From: Dichetophora obliterata
Lineage: Eukaryota; Arthropoda; Insecta; Diptera; Sciomyzidae
Length of the DNA stretch: 64,000 bases
Direction of reading: 5' to 3'
Assembly (NCBI GenBank): GCA_963920525.1
Contig: OY986438.1
Location: forward strand, 93,920,057-93,984,056
Shown here: positions 1-10,797 of the stretch, piece after piece
Layout of the letters: every line of letters begins with the position of its first letter
Position numbering within the stretch: position 1 is the stretch's first letter
Notes under the pieces: model-generated
Told to the model about the DNA's origin: nothing
The model's database searches: none
What the model saw: the letters and a program-made list of their open reading frames with translations, nothing else
Translations under genes and position numbers: made by a program

Positions 1-150
1 TTCATACAAACGATAAATTGTTTTCTTGGAAGGCGCACTTTTCACTTTATTTATTTTTTTGAAAGCACGTTGAGTTTTCACTATTGACTTGTTTTGTTGA
101 ATGTAAATTTCAACAATTTTAGAGCGTTCGCGTGGCGTGTACTGTTCCAT
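1..150 (-). pseudogene. Mariner-family (rosa-like) transposase N-terminus, cut by window edge
   Basis: Read on the minus strand, an ATG at 150-148 opens a frame of about 50 codons that runs off the left edge. It starts MEQYTPRERSKIVEIYIQQ and later has a PSKKTIYRLYE segment. This is the helix-turn-helix start typical of mariner-like transposases of the rosa (DD41D) type, which bind the element's terminal repeats. No catalytic residues lie inside the window. It is separate from the shorter element at 464-1415, which lacks this N-terminal part. Whether the copy is intact outside the window is unknown. Confidence 0.6.
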
Positions 151-463
151 TGTAAACATTTGCTTGGAATGACGCTTCAAACGTGGTATGTCATTAGTCG
201 ATTTGGCATCACTGCGGAAAGTTACAGTGTTGCCACATGGGCGCTTTGAATATTGGCAATCCTGTAATATTCTTCGAATGTCATACTTTAATGTAACATT
301 GGTTTTAATAAACCGATTTTAACTGTGTAGTCACAAAAAATTCACAAAAACATGCCTTTTCTTACGAATTAACCCCCTCCTTATCTCTTATGTTTTTGTA
401 TGAAGTTAAAATTTAATGAAAAAACTAATTGTGATTTAATAAAATTTTTTCAATTTGTTTATA

Positions 464-1415
464 AAGGGTGATTTTAGGCGTTTGGTTTTTAAAAATTTAA
501 AAAAACAAAAATTTGCAACATTGACTGAAATATTTATTTGAAGCGATACATTAATGCCTGCCATTTACTTTTTTAGGTAAATTTCATGTTTTTGCTGCCC
601 GCGGCTACTCCTGAGATGGTCCATCCGTAAGCTCCAACTTTGGCATACTTTTCATTTCGGCCGGCATCTTACCAATGGCAGCTGTAATGTTATCTTCCAG
701 GACTACAATTGTGGCTGGCTTGTCCCCGTACACGAGAGACTTTATGAAGCTTACAAAAAATAGTCTAGAGGGGTCAAATCACATGATCTTGGTGGCCAAT
801 GGACTGCTTCCAAACGTGAGCTTAATTGCTCACCAAACTCGCCTCTCAATATCGCGTGCCGTGTGACATGTGACAGCGTCTTGTTGGAACCACATGTCAA
901 CCAAGTCCAATTTTTCCATTTCGGGCAAAAAAAGTCGGTAATCATCGCACGGTACCTTGCTCCTTTGGCTGTAAAGTTGCGATTTTCATTATTTTTTAAA
1001 ATAATTTAAAAAATTATTTAAAAGTACGGTCCAAAGTACATTTTGAAAAGTACGGTCCAATGATGCCGCCGGCCCCAAATCAGCACAAAACATTGTATTT
1101 TTTAGGGTACATTGACAGCTCTTGCACTGCCTCTGGCTGCTCTTCAAACCAAATTCGGCAATTCTGTTTGTTGACGTACCCATTGAGTCAAAGATGAGCT
1201 TCATCGCTGAAGACAATTTTTCGATTTCTCACATTTTTTACAGAGCACAAGTTTTAATAATAAAATTTAATGACTTGCAAGCGCAGTTCGTTTGTAAATC
1301 TATTTATGGTGAAATTGAAAATCTAACTGAGCATTTTTGGCCTTGCCGCTACGAATCACGCGTGAGGTGTCAAAAAGTTTACTCTGTAAAAACAAATAGC
1401 AAAAAAATCACCCTT
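464..1415 (-). mobile_element. Mariner-like (rosa/DD41D-type) element, internally deleted
   Basis: The ends are inverted repeats: AAGGGTGATTTT at 464-475 and AAAATCACCCTT ending at 1415. TA dinucleotides flank both sides (462-463 and 1416-1417), as expected for Tc1/mariner insertion at TA. The 952-bp length is below the roughly 1.3 kb usual for complete members, and the N-terminal third of the transposase is missing. The transposase remnant lies on the minus strand at 605-1225. The copy cannot encode a working transposase. Confidence 0.8.
605..1225 (-). pseudogene. Rosa-type mariner transposase, catalytic-domain remnant
   Basis: The minus strand keeps the core of a DDE/D transposase in pieces. 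Near 1223-1195 is KIVFSDEAHL, containing the first catalytic Asp, followed at once by a TGA. Downstream comes NGYVNKQNCRIW, then after frameshifts an ITDFFCPKW block, and near 790-752 WPPRSCDLTPLDYFL with the last catalytic Asp. A C-terminal SLVYGDKPATI segment runs to a stop at 605-607. The WPPRSCDLTPLD motif points to the rosa (DD41D) lineage and away from classical DD34D mariners. Stops and frameshifts make it inactive. Confidence 0.75.
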
Positions 1416-1419
1416 TATA

Positions 1420-2130
1420 TACTGCTCATTACATCAGAGTTGGAAAAAAAAGAAAGTCGCCTCACCATCAAGAAAAAAATTGACAAAAATATATGAATAC
1501 CCCATTATTGGAGACAACAAGAAACTTTTTAAAATTTTTTTCTTTTACCGCTAGCCCGTGGTGCCACTTGAAACGCTTCGGGGTCGCCACAAAAAACATG
1601 TTTTAGCTGTATACGATTTTGATAGATATTGACTTAATTTAAAAATACTTATGGATGTATAAGATTTGAAAAATTATTTAAACTTTTGCAAAAATATTAA
1701 ATTTTTTCGATTTTAACCACCCTGTTTTCGGAAGTTAGAGTTTCTCAAAATTGATTATTTTTTTTTGCAAATTCTTACTTAAATACTCTTTGATTAAATT
1801 ACGTAAAAAATTTATAAAAACAATTAATATACGCAAAATGTGTCAAATATTGAGTGGAAAAAATATAAGCAAGATATTTAGGATAGAGAATTTCAATATA
1901 GCTGATTTGAAAAATAGATTTTTAGCCATAACTTTTGATTGAAAAGAGATGTTGGGGTAATTTTTTTCACATACACTATTTTTCAGACTTTTTGGAAAAA
2001 TAAATGTCGCGAAAAAAATCAAAGGGGGGTTGGGAACCCTTGTTGTTTTGATGGCAAAAACAGTAAAATAATTTTTGCGCTTAGCTGGAAGAATTTTTGC
2101 ATATAAATGCTATGTCATATGAAAGATAGC
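1420..2130. other. AT-rich stretch without recognisable gene
   Basis: The DNA is AT-rich with many short homopolymer runs. I see no coding similarity, splice-supported exon or clear repeat structure between the mariner element and the retroposon tail that follows. Confidence 0.5.
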
Positions 2131-2265
2131 CAGATGTGCAATTTTTTATGCACTTAATATGTATACTTAGTTTGAGAAAAATCCGTTGAGCCGATTAGAT
2201 TTGTATAAAGGCCAAACAAGCAAACAAACAAACATAAAATGAGTTTTATTACTATAGATTAAATT
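2130..2265 (+). repeat. RTE/BovB-like retroposon 3' tail (putative)
   Basis: The segment reads AAAATCCGTTGAGCCGATTA, then a CAAACAAACAAACA run and ATTACTATAGATT. This layout (ATCCGTTNAGCCG, CAAA repeats, then a TATAGATT end) is the common 3' end of RTE-like retroposons in arthropod genomes. No ORF is preserved upstream. The call rests only on this tail. Confidence 0.35.
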
Positions 2266-2789
2266 ATTACACGAATTTAATTGCGATCTTTAGATCAAGT
2301 AAGTTTTTAAGATCACAGTTAAGTTGATCACAGCTTAATCATTCAAAGAATACTGAAGAGGAAATGTAGCGATTTCCGAAACAAACTGTCTAGTCAGCTA
2401 AGTGATTGACTCTATATAGAGTTGTTGTTGTTCTTGGTGCCTTCTTAAAAACTTGCTTGATCTAAACCTCGCAATTAAATTCATACTAAAAAAGTAATTT
2501 TAAAAGTTTTTAAGACTTTAAAAAAGATTTAAAAAAGTTCATTTTAAGTGTCTTTTGAGGCTTTTATTTTATAAAGTTTTTTTTAAAAGTATTGTATGTT
2601 ATTTATTTGTTCAATATGAATCTTTCCAATAGTTGAAAAGATTAACAAAATCAATCGGTGGAATAAATTGGTTGCTGAAACCAATTCAAAAGTAAACATA
2701 TTTTGACTTTTTCGCATTTTTTTTTATTGTAAGAAAGACTCTTAAAAATAACTTTTAAAAATAAAAGTCTTTAAAGACTTATAAAATTT

Positions 2790-3150
2790 TTTTTGCAAAA
2801 TAAAAGTCTGTGGAGTTACCCGGAGAGTTAGCCCTGAAGTATGACAAGGATTTACATTTAGTAGTATTAAGCGGCAACAAATTTAAAACACCAATAAGAT
2901 AAATTATGTAAATCCTCTTGCAGTTTAAAACAAGTGGAAAAATTAATAATTGGACGATATAATTTGAGGTCATCTGCATATATTAAGCATTGCGAATGTT
3001 TGAAAGACAATGGAATATCATTGACAAATAAAATAAGCAGTAAGGGTCCTATATAGCTTCCTTGAGGAACTCCGGAGGAAGAAACGTTTATTATATTTGA
3101 TGAAATGTCGTTAATTCGAACTATTTGGGTACGATTCTAGATACTAGATA
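2790..3150 (-). pseudogene. Non-LTR retrotransposon reverse transcriptase fragment
   Basis: On the minus strand, from about 3150 down, the frame reads SSSGVPQGSYIGPLLLILF and shortly after it YADDLKLYR. These are RT motifs B and C, with the YADD catalytic pair. A frameshift follows, then a LNTTKCKSLSYFR segment typical of Jockey-type elements. About 120 codons remain and both flanks are lost. It is a dead LINE scrap. Confidence 0.75.
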
Positions 3151-3159
3151 CAATACTAG

Positions 3160-4590
3160 AACTTCATTAATTGTCACACTGAGGCAAACTATATTTAAAG
3201 GACTATCAGAAAAATTCACCTTTATCTAATTGAACTGAGATAAAGGGTGAAACATAAACTGAACGAAAGAAATCGACAAATAAATTGCAAATTAAAAGCG
3301 GATCTGAAGTCGTGTCGTGTATGTATTATATTAGGAATGCCAACAAATGCCAACAGAAGCTGTAAAAGAACTTACTGTTATGGTTTAAATTTGACTCCAT
3401 TCTTAGAACATATAGAAATTTATTGAGAAAAACAAATTTCTTTTTCAAAATTCTATAACCTTTAGTTATCTTTCTATATATATAAAAAGCAAAACACTGC
3501 CTGTTTTTTTTTTTTTTTGTAGTTATACAAGGGTGAAAAAGATGAAAGCCGAATAGTGTGGGACTTTCAACTACTAAAACCTAAACCCTGTTTCGGTATT
3601 TCCTGCATGGAACTGCTGATGAGTACTTCTTCATGCAGGCGGAATGGCAGTGAAGGCCCCTTTTAGGATGTCATCTAGAATCAGAAGTTCTGCTCGGTCT
3701 TTCTACGCTACGCATTGCTTTGTTTATGGTGCATGCCATATTGCATACTGAAATCCAGTGGCCCTACTCTGTAATGCGATTCGAAAACCAATGCGATTCG
3801 AAAACAAAATGCGATCCGAATTTAAAATCGCACTCTGTAACTCTTTCGCTTGAGTGAGAGTGTTGCTTGCTAAATTTTCCTGGAAGTTTGTCCATAATTT
3901 GGCATCATTGGACGAATCGTATGAAAATTTATCCAAAATTTGGCATCACTTTTTACTAAACGTAAAAAAATTGTCAGGAAAATATAGACAAAGAAATTTT
4001 GAGCAAATCAAACAAAAAATAAGTTCAAAAGTTTAAAAAATTAAATATAAAAAATGACTTTGTGGTTACATGGTGATGACGAGCAGCAAGAACGGTTGTA
4101 GCGGCGAATTATAAGGGATCACTGTAATGTGATGGCTATCAGTGATTAGAGGTAATTAAGAAATAGTGTATATTGCCGTCCGCTAAGCGTTAAATTATTA
4201 ATTTTTGATTTTTTATTTTTCAGTTTTGTTAAAAATGTTCGCCTTAACAAAGAAGAATTTATATATGTTTTTGCAGTTGCCGTCTGTAAAACCAAAGAGT
4301 TTTTTGGTTGCTGCGGATCAAAACGACTTAACACCTCGTATGATTTTTTTCCAACTGTTCTTTAATATTCTAACATATTCTAGTTGTGGTCTTACAAAAT
4401 TATTACAGTTCATTTCTTTTTTGAGTATATAAAGCAATGTATGAAAGTGTATGTTGAGTTAAACTACTTTACAGTGGGCAAATATACCCACTTTATGGTA
4501 TTCCATAAAGTCTTTAGAAAAATTAATAAATTTGAATTGAAGAGTAAGTTTGTTATAAGAATATTAAAAAATGTAGTCCGTGACCGAACA
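3160..4590. other. No gene seen; short local repeats
   Basis: Between the LINE scrap and the BEL element I see no supported coding sequence. At 3777-3826 the motif ATGCGATTCGAAAA recurs about three times with small changes, and a TTTGGCATCA phrase occurs at 3898 and 3940. The part next to the BEL integrase (4150-4590) should hold its 3' LTR, but no copy of the 5' LTR sequence is visible there. Confidence 0.4.
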
Positions 4591-4615
4591 TCCCGGCGCC
4601 TTGAAAGTTCTGCTT

Positions 4616-6052
4616 TCAAACAGGTAGAAGAGCCAGTTTTTGAATTGGCCGGCGTAAAATTCCTCTGGTTGTGCGTATGTCGACGACTCGCACCCTATTG
4701 TCCTTTCCGGGGACGCATTTGTCTACTCTTCCAAGGACCCAGCGTTGAGGTGGAACGTTGTCTTCATGAACGAGTACAAGTGAGCCAATGTGAAGGTTTG
4801 GTTTATCGTGTGTCCACTTATTGCGTGACTGCAGCTCGTTTAAGTAATCACGTGACCACCGTTGCCAAAAGTGCTCCTTAACAGCGGTGATACGAGCCCA
4901 TCTTTCCATATGACTGATGTCTTCACCTTGGATGGTTTTCTCAGGTATCGCTTTGAGAGATGCACCTATGATAAAATGTGCAGGAGTAAGTGCATCTAGG
5001 TCACTAGGGTCATTGGATAGTAGTGAAATCGGACGCGAGTTCATCACAGCCTCTATCTCTATTAGAGCTGTAGAGAGTTCTTCAAACGTCAAGCGAGCAT
5101 TCATGACCGTGCGATATAGGTGTCCCTTAGCAGTCTTTACGGCTGCTTCCCATAAGCCGCCGAAGTGGGGAGCTCTGGGAGGAATAAATCGAAAGTTAAT
5201 AAATTGATTAGAACAGTAATTTATAATATTATTTTGATTTTTTGAATCAAATAAAAGCGCTTTTAAATCAGCTAATTTGTTGGCAGCACCAGCGAAATTC
5301 GTGGCATTGTCACAAAATATTTCAGTTGGGAGGCCTCGCCTACCAACTAGTCTTTTCAATGATGCTATAAACGCGTCTGTAGATAAGTCTGAAACGACTT
5401 CGATATGGACAGCCTTTGACGATAGGCAGACAAACACAGCTACATATGTCTTATAGGGAACCTTCCCTCGAATACGCAAATACGTGTTAACTGGGCCACA
5501 GAAGTCTACAGCACATCGCGCGAAAGGTCTGGAAGGGGTGATCCGTTCGACAGGGAGATTGCCCATTATTTGTTCAAGTAAACGTGGCTTGTATCTAGTG
5601 CAGTGAACACAGGACCTTACGATCTGACGCGCTAAATTCCTAGCGTTAACGATCCAAAATCTACGTCGTATCAGCGAAATCAAAGCCTTTGGACCTGCGT
5701 GATAATTGGAGCGATGTAAATACCGAACATAGGCTTCAACAAATGTAGATTTGCTTGGTAGCAGTATAGGATGTTTCTGATTATCGGGTATATTTGCTAA
5801 CTCGAGGCGGCCACCAACCTTCAACAATTTGTAGCCATCTGTCTCTTGCAGGAACGGGTTGAGATGTTTAAGAGAACTGCCGATGTACATGTTTTTGTTC
5901 AAAATGGCTATATCATTCTTAAAACAGTTTTGTTGAATAATCCAAACGATGCAGCAGAGCGCCTTCTCTAACTCTTGAGCAGAAAGAGTGCTAGCATCAA
6001 GCTTGACTGAATCTGTTTTTTTTTTAAATTTCTGCAAAATCGCAGCACCCAA
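4616..6052 (-). CDS. BEL/Pao integrase region (478 codons), frame-shifted continuation
   Basis: The frame carries the integrase end of the polyprotein. A zinc-binding H-H-C-C domain is seen as HRSNYHAGP followed by SCVHC. The core has DDE residues in CAVDFCGPV, IFCDNATNF and GGLWEAAVKTAKG. A C-terminal DUF5641-type domain holds WARITAVKEHFWQRWSRDYL and ends KLALLPV. It overlaps the gag-pol frame by about 85 bp. The nominal ATG at 6052 is probably not a real start, since similarity runs through the A-run at 6016-6025 from the upstream frame. Integrase inserts the cDNA copy into the genome. Frame change by mutation, assembly error or programmed slippage cannot be separated here. Confidence 0.85.
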   Translation of the reverse strand: MGAAILQKFKKKTDSVKLDASTLSAQELEKALCCIVWIIQQNCFKNDIAILNKNMYIGSSLKHLNPFLQETDGYKLLKVGGRLELANIPDNQKHPILLPSKSTFVEAYVRYLHRSNYHAGPKALISLIRRRFWIVNARNLARQIVRSCVHCTRYKPRLLEQIMGNLPVERITPSRPFARCAVDFCGPVNTYLRIRGKVPYKTYVAVFVCLSSKAVHIEVVSDLSTDAFIASLKRLVGRRGLPTEIFCDNATNFAGAANKLADLKALLFDSKNQNNIINYCSNQFINFRFIPPRAPHFGGLWEAAVKTAKGHLYRTVMNARLTFEELSTALIEIEAVMNSRPISLLSNDPSDLDALTPAHFIIGASLKAIPEKTIQGEDISHMERWARITAVKEHFWQRWSRDYLNELQSRNKWTHDKPNLHIGSLVLVHEDNVPPQRWVLGRVDKCVPGKDNRVRVVDIRTTRGILRRPIQKLALLPV

Positions 6053-9000
6053 GCTATGGTGTGTAATATTTTAAGATATGAACTGGAATTATCAATGATC
6101 TGTAGTAAATAGTTTCGTTGTACAGATAATTTGAATGCGGACTTCCTCTTCTCTCTGTTGAACTCTTCGACATCAAAGTTGTAACATTTGTTGACTGGCC
6201 AAAACTGTTCGGCTTTTAGTAAAAACGAAGGTCCTGTAAACCAGATAGATTTGACGAGCTGGCCTACCTCGCAACCTCTGGAGACGACATCAGCAGGGTT
6301 CTCCTTCGTTGGGACATGTCTCCAATGACATTCTGACGTTAGATCCTGGATCTCAGAGATTCTATTACCAACGAATGTTGACAACGTTGCAGAATGAAGC
6401 TTCAACCAATGCAACACTATTTGTGAATCAGTCCAAAGATAAATGTCTGTGGTGATAAACGATGATTTTATTTTTTCAAAGAGTTTGGACAGCAATTGCG
6501 CGCCACAAAGTTCTAATTGTGGTAAGGATTTCTTCTTTGTTGGTGCCACTTTTGATTTCGCTGTTAACAATCTTACAGAAATGTTGCCAAGTCCATCTTC
6601 GATACGTAAGTAAAAACAGCATCCATATGCTCGTATCGAGGCATCACAAAAACCATGAATCTGAATTGAACGTGCTCCTGGGAGCGAGCAATACCTCGGA
6701 ACGCTGATTAAAGACAAATTTGACATGTCATTCAAAAATATTTCCCACGCAGTATGAAGCGACTGAGGTACGGATTCATCCCAGTCAAGCTTGAGCAACC
6801 ACAGTTCTTGAAGAATTATTTTTGATTTTATTATAAGTGGTGCTAGTAGACCAAGTGGGTCAAACAACGACGATGCCACTGACAGAATGTTTCTTTTAGT
6901 AATTTTAGAGTTACTCTGAATCTTGGGGTTAAACGAAAAATTAAAATTGTCTTTGGATTGATCCCATGCTAATCCAAGTGTGCTGGTGACCGAATCCTCT
7001 TCAATAGATATATCCTTTATTGTTTTATCATCCATGAATTCTACATGATTGGAGTGCCACTTAGCCAATTCGAAGCAGCCACGCCTAAGAATTTCGATTA
7101 CTTCAAATTTAATTTGTGCAAGTTGACTAATTGAGTCTGCACCGCATAGCATGTCGTCCACGTAAAACGATGATTTAATGATCTCCGACCCTAATTTAAA
7201 TTGCGAAGAGTACTGATCAGCAAGATAATTCAAACTACGCACTGCAAGGAATGGTGCGGCCGCGGTGCCATAAGTGACTGTATTTAGTGCGTATGTCTGC
7301 ACTTCTTCTTTTTCTGAGCTCCTCCACAAAATATATTGATATTTGCGGTCTTTCCTGTCAACAATTACCTGCCTATACATTTTAACAATATCGGCTGTAA
7401 GCGCGTATCTGTATAGCCGGAAGCAAAGTAATAGGCTAAACAAATCCTTCTGTATCGTCGGACCCACCATCAATAGCTCGTTTAAAGATTTTTGAGAGGT
7501 AGTTACGCAAGAGGCGTCGAAGACCACTCTGAATTTTGTAGATGTACTTGTCGGCTTAAGAATACAATGATGAGGGATGTAATAGTGGTGTGACTCTACT
7601 TCATGCCTCTCAATTACGGTCATATGACCTAACTTCTCGTATTCATCCATGAAAGTGGCATACTGTATTTTTAAGTCATTGTGACGACTCAGACGGCGCT
7701 CTTGGGCAAGTAATCTACGAAGGGCCGTATTGTACGAATGGCCTAATTCAGATGGATCATCATTAAATGGTAGTCTTACAATAATCCTACCTTCAACATT
7801 GCGGCTCACATTGTCATTGTAAAACGTTTCGCATTTTACATGCTCGTCAGTCCATCTTTTCGATGTTGGGAAGATTTCTTCAATTTTCCATAACTTTTCT
7901 AAGCTTTCATTGATCGAATCATCTTGAAAAAGCACACAAGAAGACTGCGAAATATCAGATGAACAAGTGTTTACGTGTGTGTAGCGACCAGCAATAATCC
8001 AGCCAAGCAAAGTCTTCTGCAAAGTTGGTAGACCATCGCCTAATTTGACTTGACCGACTGACAACAGATCGTAGAAACTCTCAGCTCCCAGAAGCATATC
8101 GATGCGGTTGGATTTGAAGAACTTGTCATCTGCAAGCTGAATGTTTGCTGGCAAGTTCCATGCGGAGACGTCAATTTCATAGTCCGGCTGGTATGAAATG
8201 TGGGGCGTTATGCAAAACTTTAGCGATAAGTCCAAATCTGTAAATCGAGATCTAATTGTCGTTGATGCTTTGTGTTTAATGGTAGTGTGTGAATCACCTA
8301 TACTTAATATGCGAACTGATTGCCTCTCTCTTGGCAGTCTTAATTTTTGTGCAAAGTTCTCTGTCACAAAGTTGACCTGTGAGCAAGAGTCGAGAAGCGC
8401 CCTGCCAATGTGAAAAACACCTAAATAGTCTCGGACATGTACCAGCGCAGTGGCCAGAATGACATGCTCTTGCGAAGATTTTTCGACATGCGTATGAGTG
8501 GAAGCAGTGTTGTTTGGTGGTGTTGTTTCTGACGACGCAGATGACGAATTCGGCAGAGGCTGCGTTTGTCCACGATGCAGCAAACTATGGTGCGAACGAG
8601 AGCACACCTTGCATTTCTGTGTAGAGGAGCAATTAATCACCCGGTGGGTATTAGCAAGACAGTTTATACAAACTCCAAGACGTTTAGCATTATTGAAACG
8701 ATCTGGTACATTCATGGCTAGAAACTTGGAACAGTTCCTTAATGTGTGGTCTGGATTTGCACAAAGCACACACACGCGTTTGGTAACTGCAAATGACGAA
8801 CCTTGATGAGGTACACGACGTTTATCATTAAAATAATTTTTTTTAACACTAATCGAATCAGCTGCATGGGAGTGGTTGTTGTCCATAGACTCTAAATACT
8901 GGCAATGTCTATCTAGAACGCTAGTGCATTCTTCCCATCTTGGTACCTTAGAAAAATCGAGTGACTCTTTCCACTTTCGCTGGGACTCAGCATCAACTTT

Positions 9001-9726
9001 TTCCATGACTAAAAAAATTAACATTGCGTTGCAAATATCTCTGTCGTTGCCCAGTGAAAGCAAGGAACTATATAATGCCGAGACGTTGTCTACGAGGCTT
9101 CTTAGTTGGGACGCATTTTGTTTGGAAACCTTTGGTAGCTCAAAAAGGGTCGTAATGTTTTCCATGAAGATAAGCGTGTTGTTGTCGTAACGAGCCTTTA
9201 GTCTGCCCAGCGCCTTAGGGTAATTTTCAGCCGTTATCTGAAAGGCTTTTACAGTCTCCAGTGCTTGACCCTGAAGGCAATTTAAAAGGTGGTTAAACTT
9301 TTCAATATTAGTGAGGTTAACTTCTCGATCGACAATCTGTGTGAATGATGACATAAAATTCTTGTACTCTGAGTACTTTCCTCCGAATGTAGGTAACTTC
9401 AGTGCAGGCAGCTTGGAACTTACTGTGGGAACAGCAAATGTATGTTCAACGACTGTTGAACTGTGTTGCTCCTCTGCCAATTGCTGTTGAATCTTGGATT
9501 TGGTGGAAACGTACAAATCTTCAATTTCTGTCCGCTCTGAATCCGAGTTATCCAACCCTTCGATGTGATTTTGAAGATCAAGAATCTGCTTGAAATAATT
9601 CTCCACAATCTCTAACCGACATTTAAGTTCTGGTGGCGGAATTGTTTGCTCATCGACCAAGTTTTTAATGCGAACAATACATTTGATGATGGTTTCTCTT
9701 TTTGCTATATATTCTTTCAGTGACAT
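5968..9726 (-). CDS. BEL/Pao Gag-protease-RT-RNase H polyprotein (1252 codons)
   Basis: The start ATG at 9726 opens MSLKEYIAKRETIIKC, typical of BEL gag with a coiled-coil N-terminus (DUF1759-type), followed by a Cys/His-rich zinc-knuckle region near residues 310-390. The retropepsin-like protease region (DUF1758) has ALLDSCSQVNFV, with DSC where DSG is usual. The RT core follows with SSFYVDDMLCG as the YVDD catalytic motif, then a Peptidase_A17/RNase H-type region with LWTDSQIVLHWL. The frame stops at 5968 just after a shift at an A-run, and integrase continues in the overlapping frame. The encoded proteins would package, mature and reverse-transcribe the element RNA. Apart from this shift the frame is free of stops, which suggests recent activity. 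Confidence 0.88.
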   Translation of the reverse strand: MSLKEYIAKRETIIKCIVRIKNLVDEQTIPPPELKCRLEIVENYFKQILDLQNHIEGLDNSDSERTEIEDLYVSTKSKIQQQLAEEQHSSTVVEHTFAVPTVSSKLPALKLPTFGGKYSEYKNFMSSFTQIVDREVNLTNIEKFNHLLNCLQGQALETVKAFQITAENYPKALGRLKARYDNNTLIFMENITTLFELPKVSKQNASQLRSLVDNVSALYSSLLSLGNDRDICNAMLIFLVMEKVDAESQRKWKESLDFSKVPRWEECTSVLDRHCQYLESMDNNHSHAADSISVKKNYFNDKRRVPHQGSSFAVTKRVCVLCANPDHTLRNCSKFLAMNVPDRFNNAKRLGVCINCLANTHRVINCSSTQKCKVCSRSHHSLLHRGQTQPLPNSSSASSETTPPNNTASTHTHVEKSSQEHVILATALVHVRDYLGVFHIGRALLDSCSQVNFVTENFAQKLRLPRERQSVRILSIGDSHTTIKHKASTTIRSRFTDLDLSLKFCITPHISYQPDYEIDVSAWNLPANIQLADDKFFKSNRIDMLLGAESFYDLLSVGQVKLGDGLPTLQKTLLGWIIAGRYTHVNTCSSDISQSSCVLFQDDSINESLEKLWKIEEIFPTSKRWTDEHVKCETFYNDNVSRNVEGRIIVRLPFNDDPSELGHSYNTALRRLLAQERRLSRHNDLKIQYATFMDEYEKLGHMTVIERHEVESHHYYIPHHCILKPTSTSTKFRVVFDASCVTTSQKSLNELLMVGPTIQKDLFSLLLCFRLYRYALTADIVKMYRQVIVDRKDRKYQYILWRSSEKEEVQTYALNTVTYGTAAAPFLAVRSLNYLADQYSSQFKLGSEIIKSSFYVDDMLCGADSISQLAQIKFEVIEILRRGCFELAKWHSNHVEFMDDKTIKDISIEEDSVTSTLGLAWDQSKDNFNFSFNPKIQSNSKITKRNILSVASSLFDPLGLLAPLIIKSKIILQELWLLKLDWDESVPQSLHTAWEIFLNDMSNLSLISVPRYCSLPGARSIQIHGFCDASIRAYGCCFYLRIEDGLGNISVRLLTAKSKVAPTKKKSLPQLELCGAQLLSKLFEKIKSSFITTDIYLWTDSQIVLHWLKLHSATLSTFVGNRISEIQDLTSECHWRHVPTKENPADVVSRGCEVGQLVKSIWFTGPSFLLKAEQFWPVNKCYNFDVEEFNREKRKSAFKLSVQRNYLLQIIDNSSSYLKILHTIAWVLRFCRNLKKKQIQSSLMLALFLLKS

Positions 9727-10102
9727 CTTGTTGCGAATTCTTATTTTATAGTTGTCAGAAAACAGCGAGTTTAGTTAGCCGGTTTCGGTGTGACGTTGGC
9801 CGAGTCTATGTGCTTGTTTGCGTCAAACAAGTTCGATGAGTTTGTGTGATGAATCGTGGTGTCGGTCAAATGAGTTGACGACCGAGAGTGAGCCTTAAAG
9901 CTGCTGTTGGTTTGGAGTTGGTTGTGCTCGTTTACCCAATGAGTTCGATGAATGCGTTTGCGTATTGTAGAAGAAGTTGCTTTGGTGTGTTGAGATGGTT
10001 CTCGTTTTGTTTGAACCTCGTGTTCGGCGTGCCAGTGTGATGAGTGTAGCGTACCGATTTTCTACTTTGTTTGGTTAAAGATGATTTCTTGAATGACGAG
10101 TT

Positions 10103-10545
10103 GTAGCATCCCGCTATCTTTTATTTTAGTTAAAGTTGATTAAAAATTTTGGTGATGATGTGTAGCATCCCGCTATCTTTTATTTTAATTTTGTTAAAGT
10201 TGATTAGAATGTTGTGTGATGGTTTGTAGCATCCCGCTATCTTTTATTTATTTGTGGTTTGGTTAAAGTTGATTAAAATTCTTTATATGATGATTTGTAG
10301 CATCCCGCTATCTTTTATTTTAGTTTTAGTGTTTAAAGTTGATTTAAATTCTTTTGATGAGTTGTAGCGTCCCGCTATCTTTTATTTTAGTTAGAGTTGA
10401 TTAAAAATTTTTGGTGATGATGTGTAGCATCCCGCTATCTTTTATTTTAGTTAAAGTTGATTGGAATTTTTTGTGATGATGTGTAGCATCCCGCTATCTT
10501 TTATTTTAATTTTTGGTTAAAGATGATTATGTACGTTGTACGATG
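10103..10545 (-). repeat. Seven-copy tandem array in BEL leader
   Basis: The plus-strand phrase GTAGCATCCCGCTATC (GCGT in one copy) recurs at 10103, 10162, 10226, 10297, 10364, 10424 and 10483. Spacing is 59-71 bp, and each copy is followed by TTTTATTT and a TTAAAGTTGATT segment. The array lies between the primer site and gag, where some LTR elements (gypsy) carry repeated protein-binding sites. A regulatory role is inference only. Confidence 0.9.
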
Positions 10546-10777
10546 ATAACTTTTCTTTGTTGCAGTTGGTTATACTCAAGTGTGTCACACGAGTTCGACG
10601 AAATGTTTTTGATGAAGTTTTGGAGCGTTGAGTTCGCTGCGTCTTCCTCAGAAGTGTCTTTAAGTATCCGTCGTAGGACGGTTGATGAGGATCACGTTTG
10701 TGGCCTTCGTTTTGTGTGAAGACTGGTGGTCCTGGGTTTTCTTCTTGTACTCTGCTTGCGTAGTGTTTTCTTGCAGA

Positions 10778-10795
10778 GTCCCTGCTCGGGCGCCA
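10778..10795 (-). promoter_or_regulatory. Primer binding site, tRNA-Lys type
   Basis: The minus strand reads TGGCGCCCGAGCAGGGAC, two bases after the LTR end GTTACA. It matches the 3' end of tRNA-Lys(UUU) with one change (G for A, which still pairs as G-U). The position directly inside the 5' LTR is right for priming minus-strand cDNA. Confidence 0.85.
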
Positions 10796-10797
10796 CT

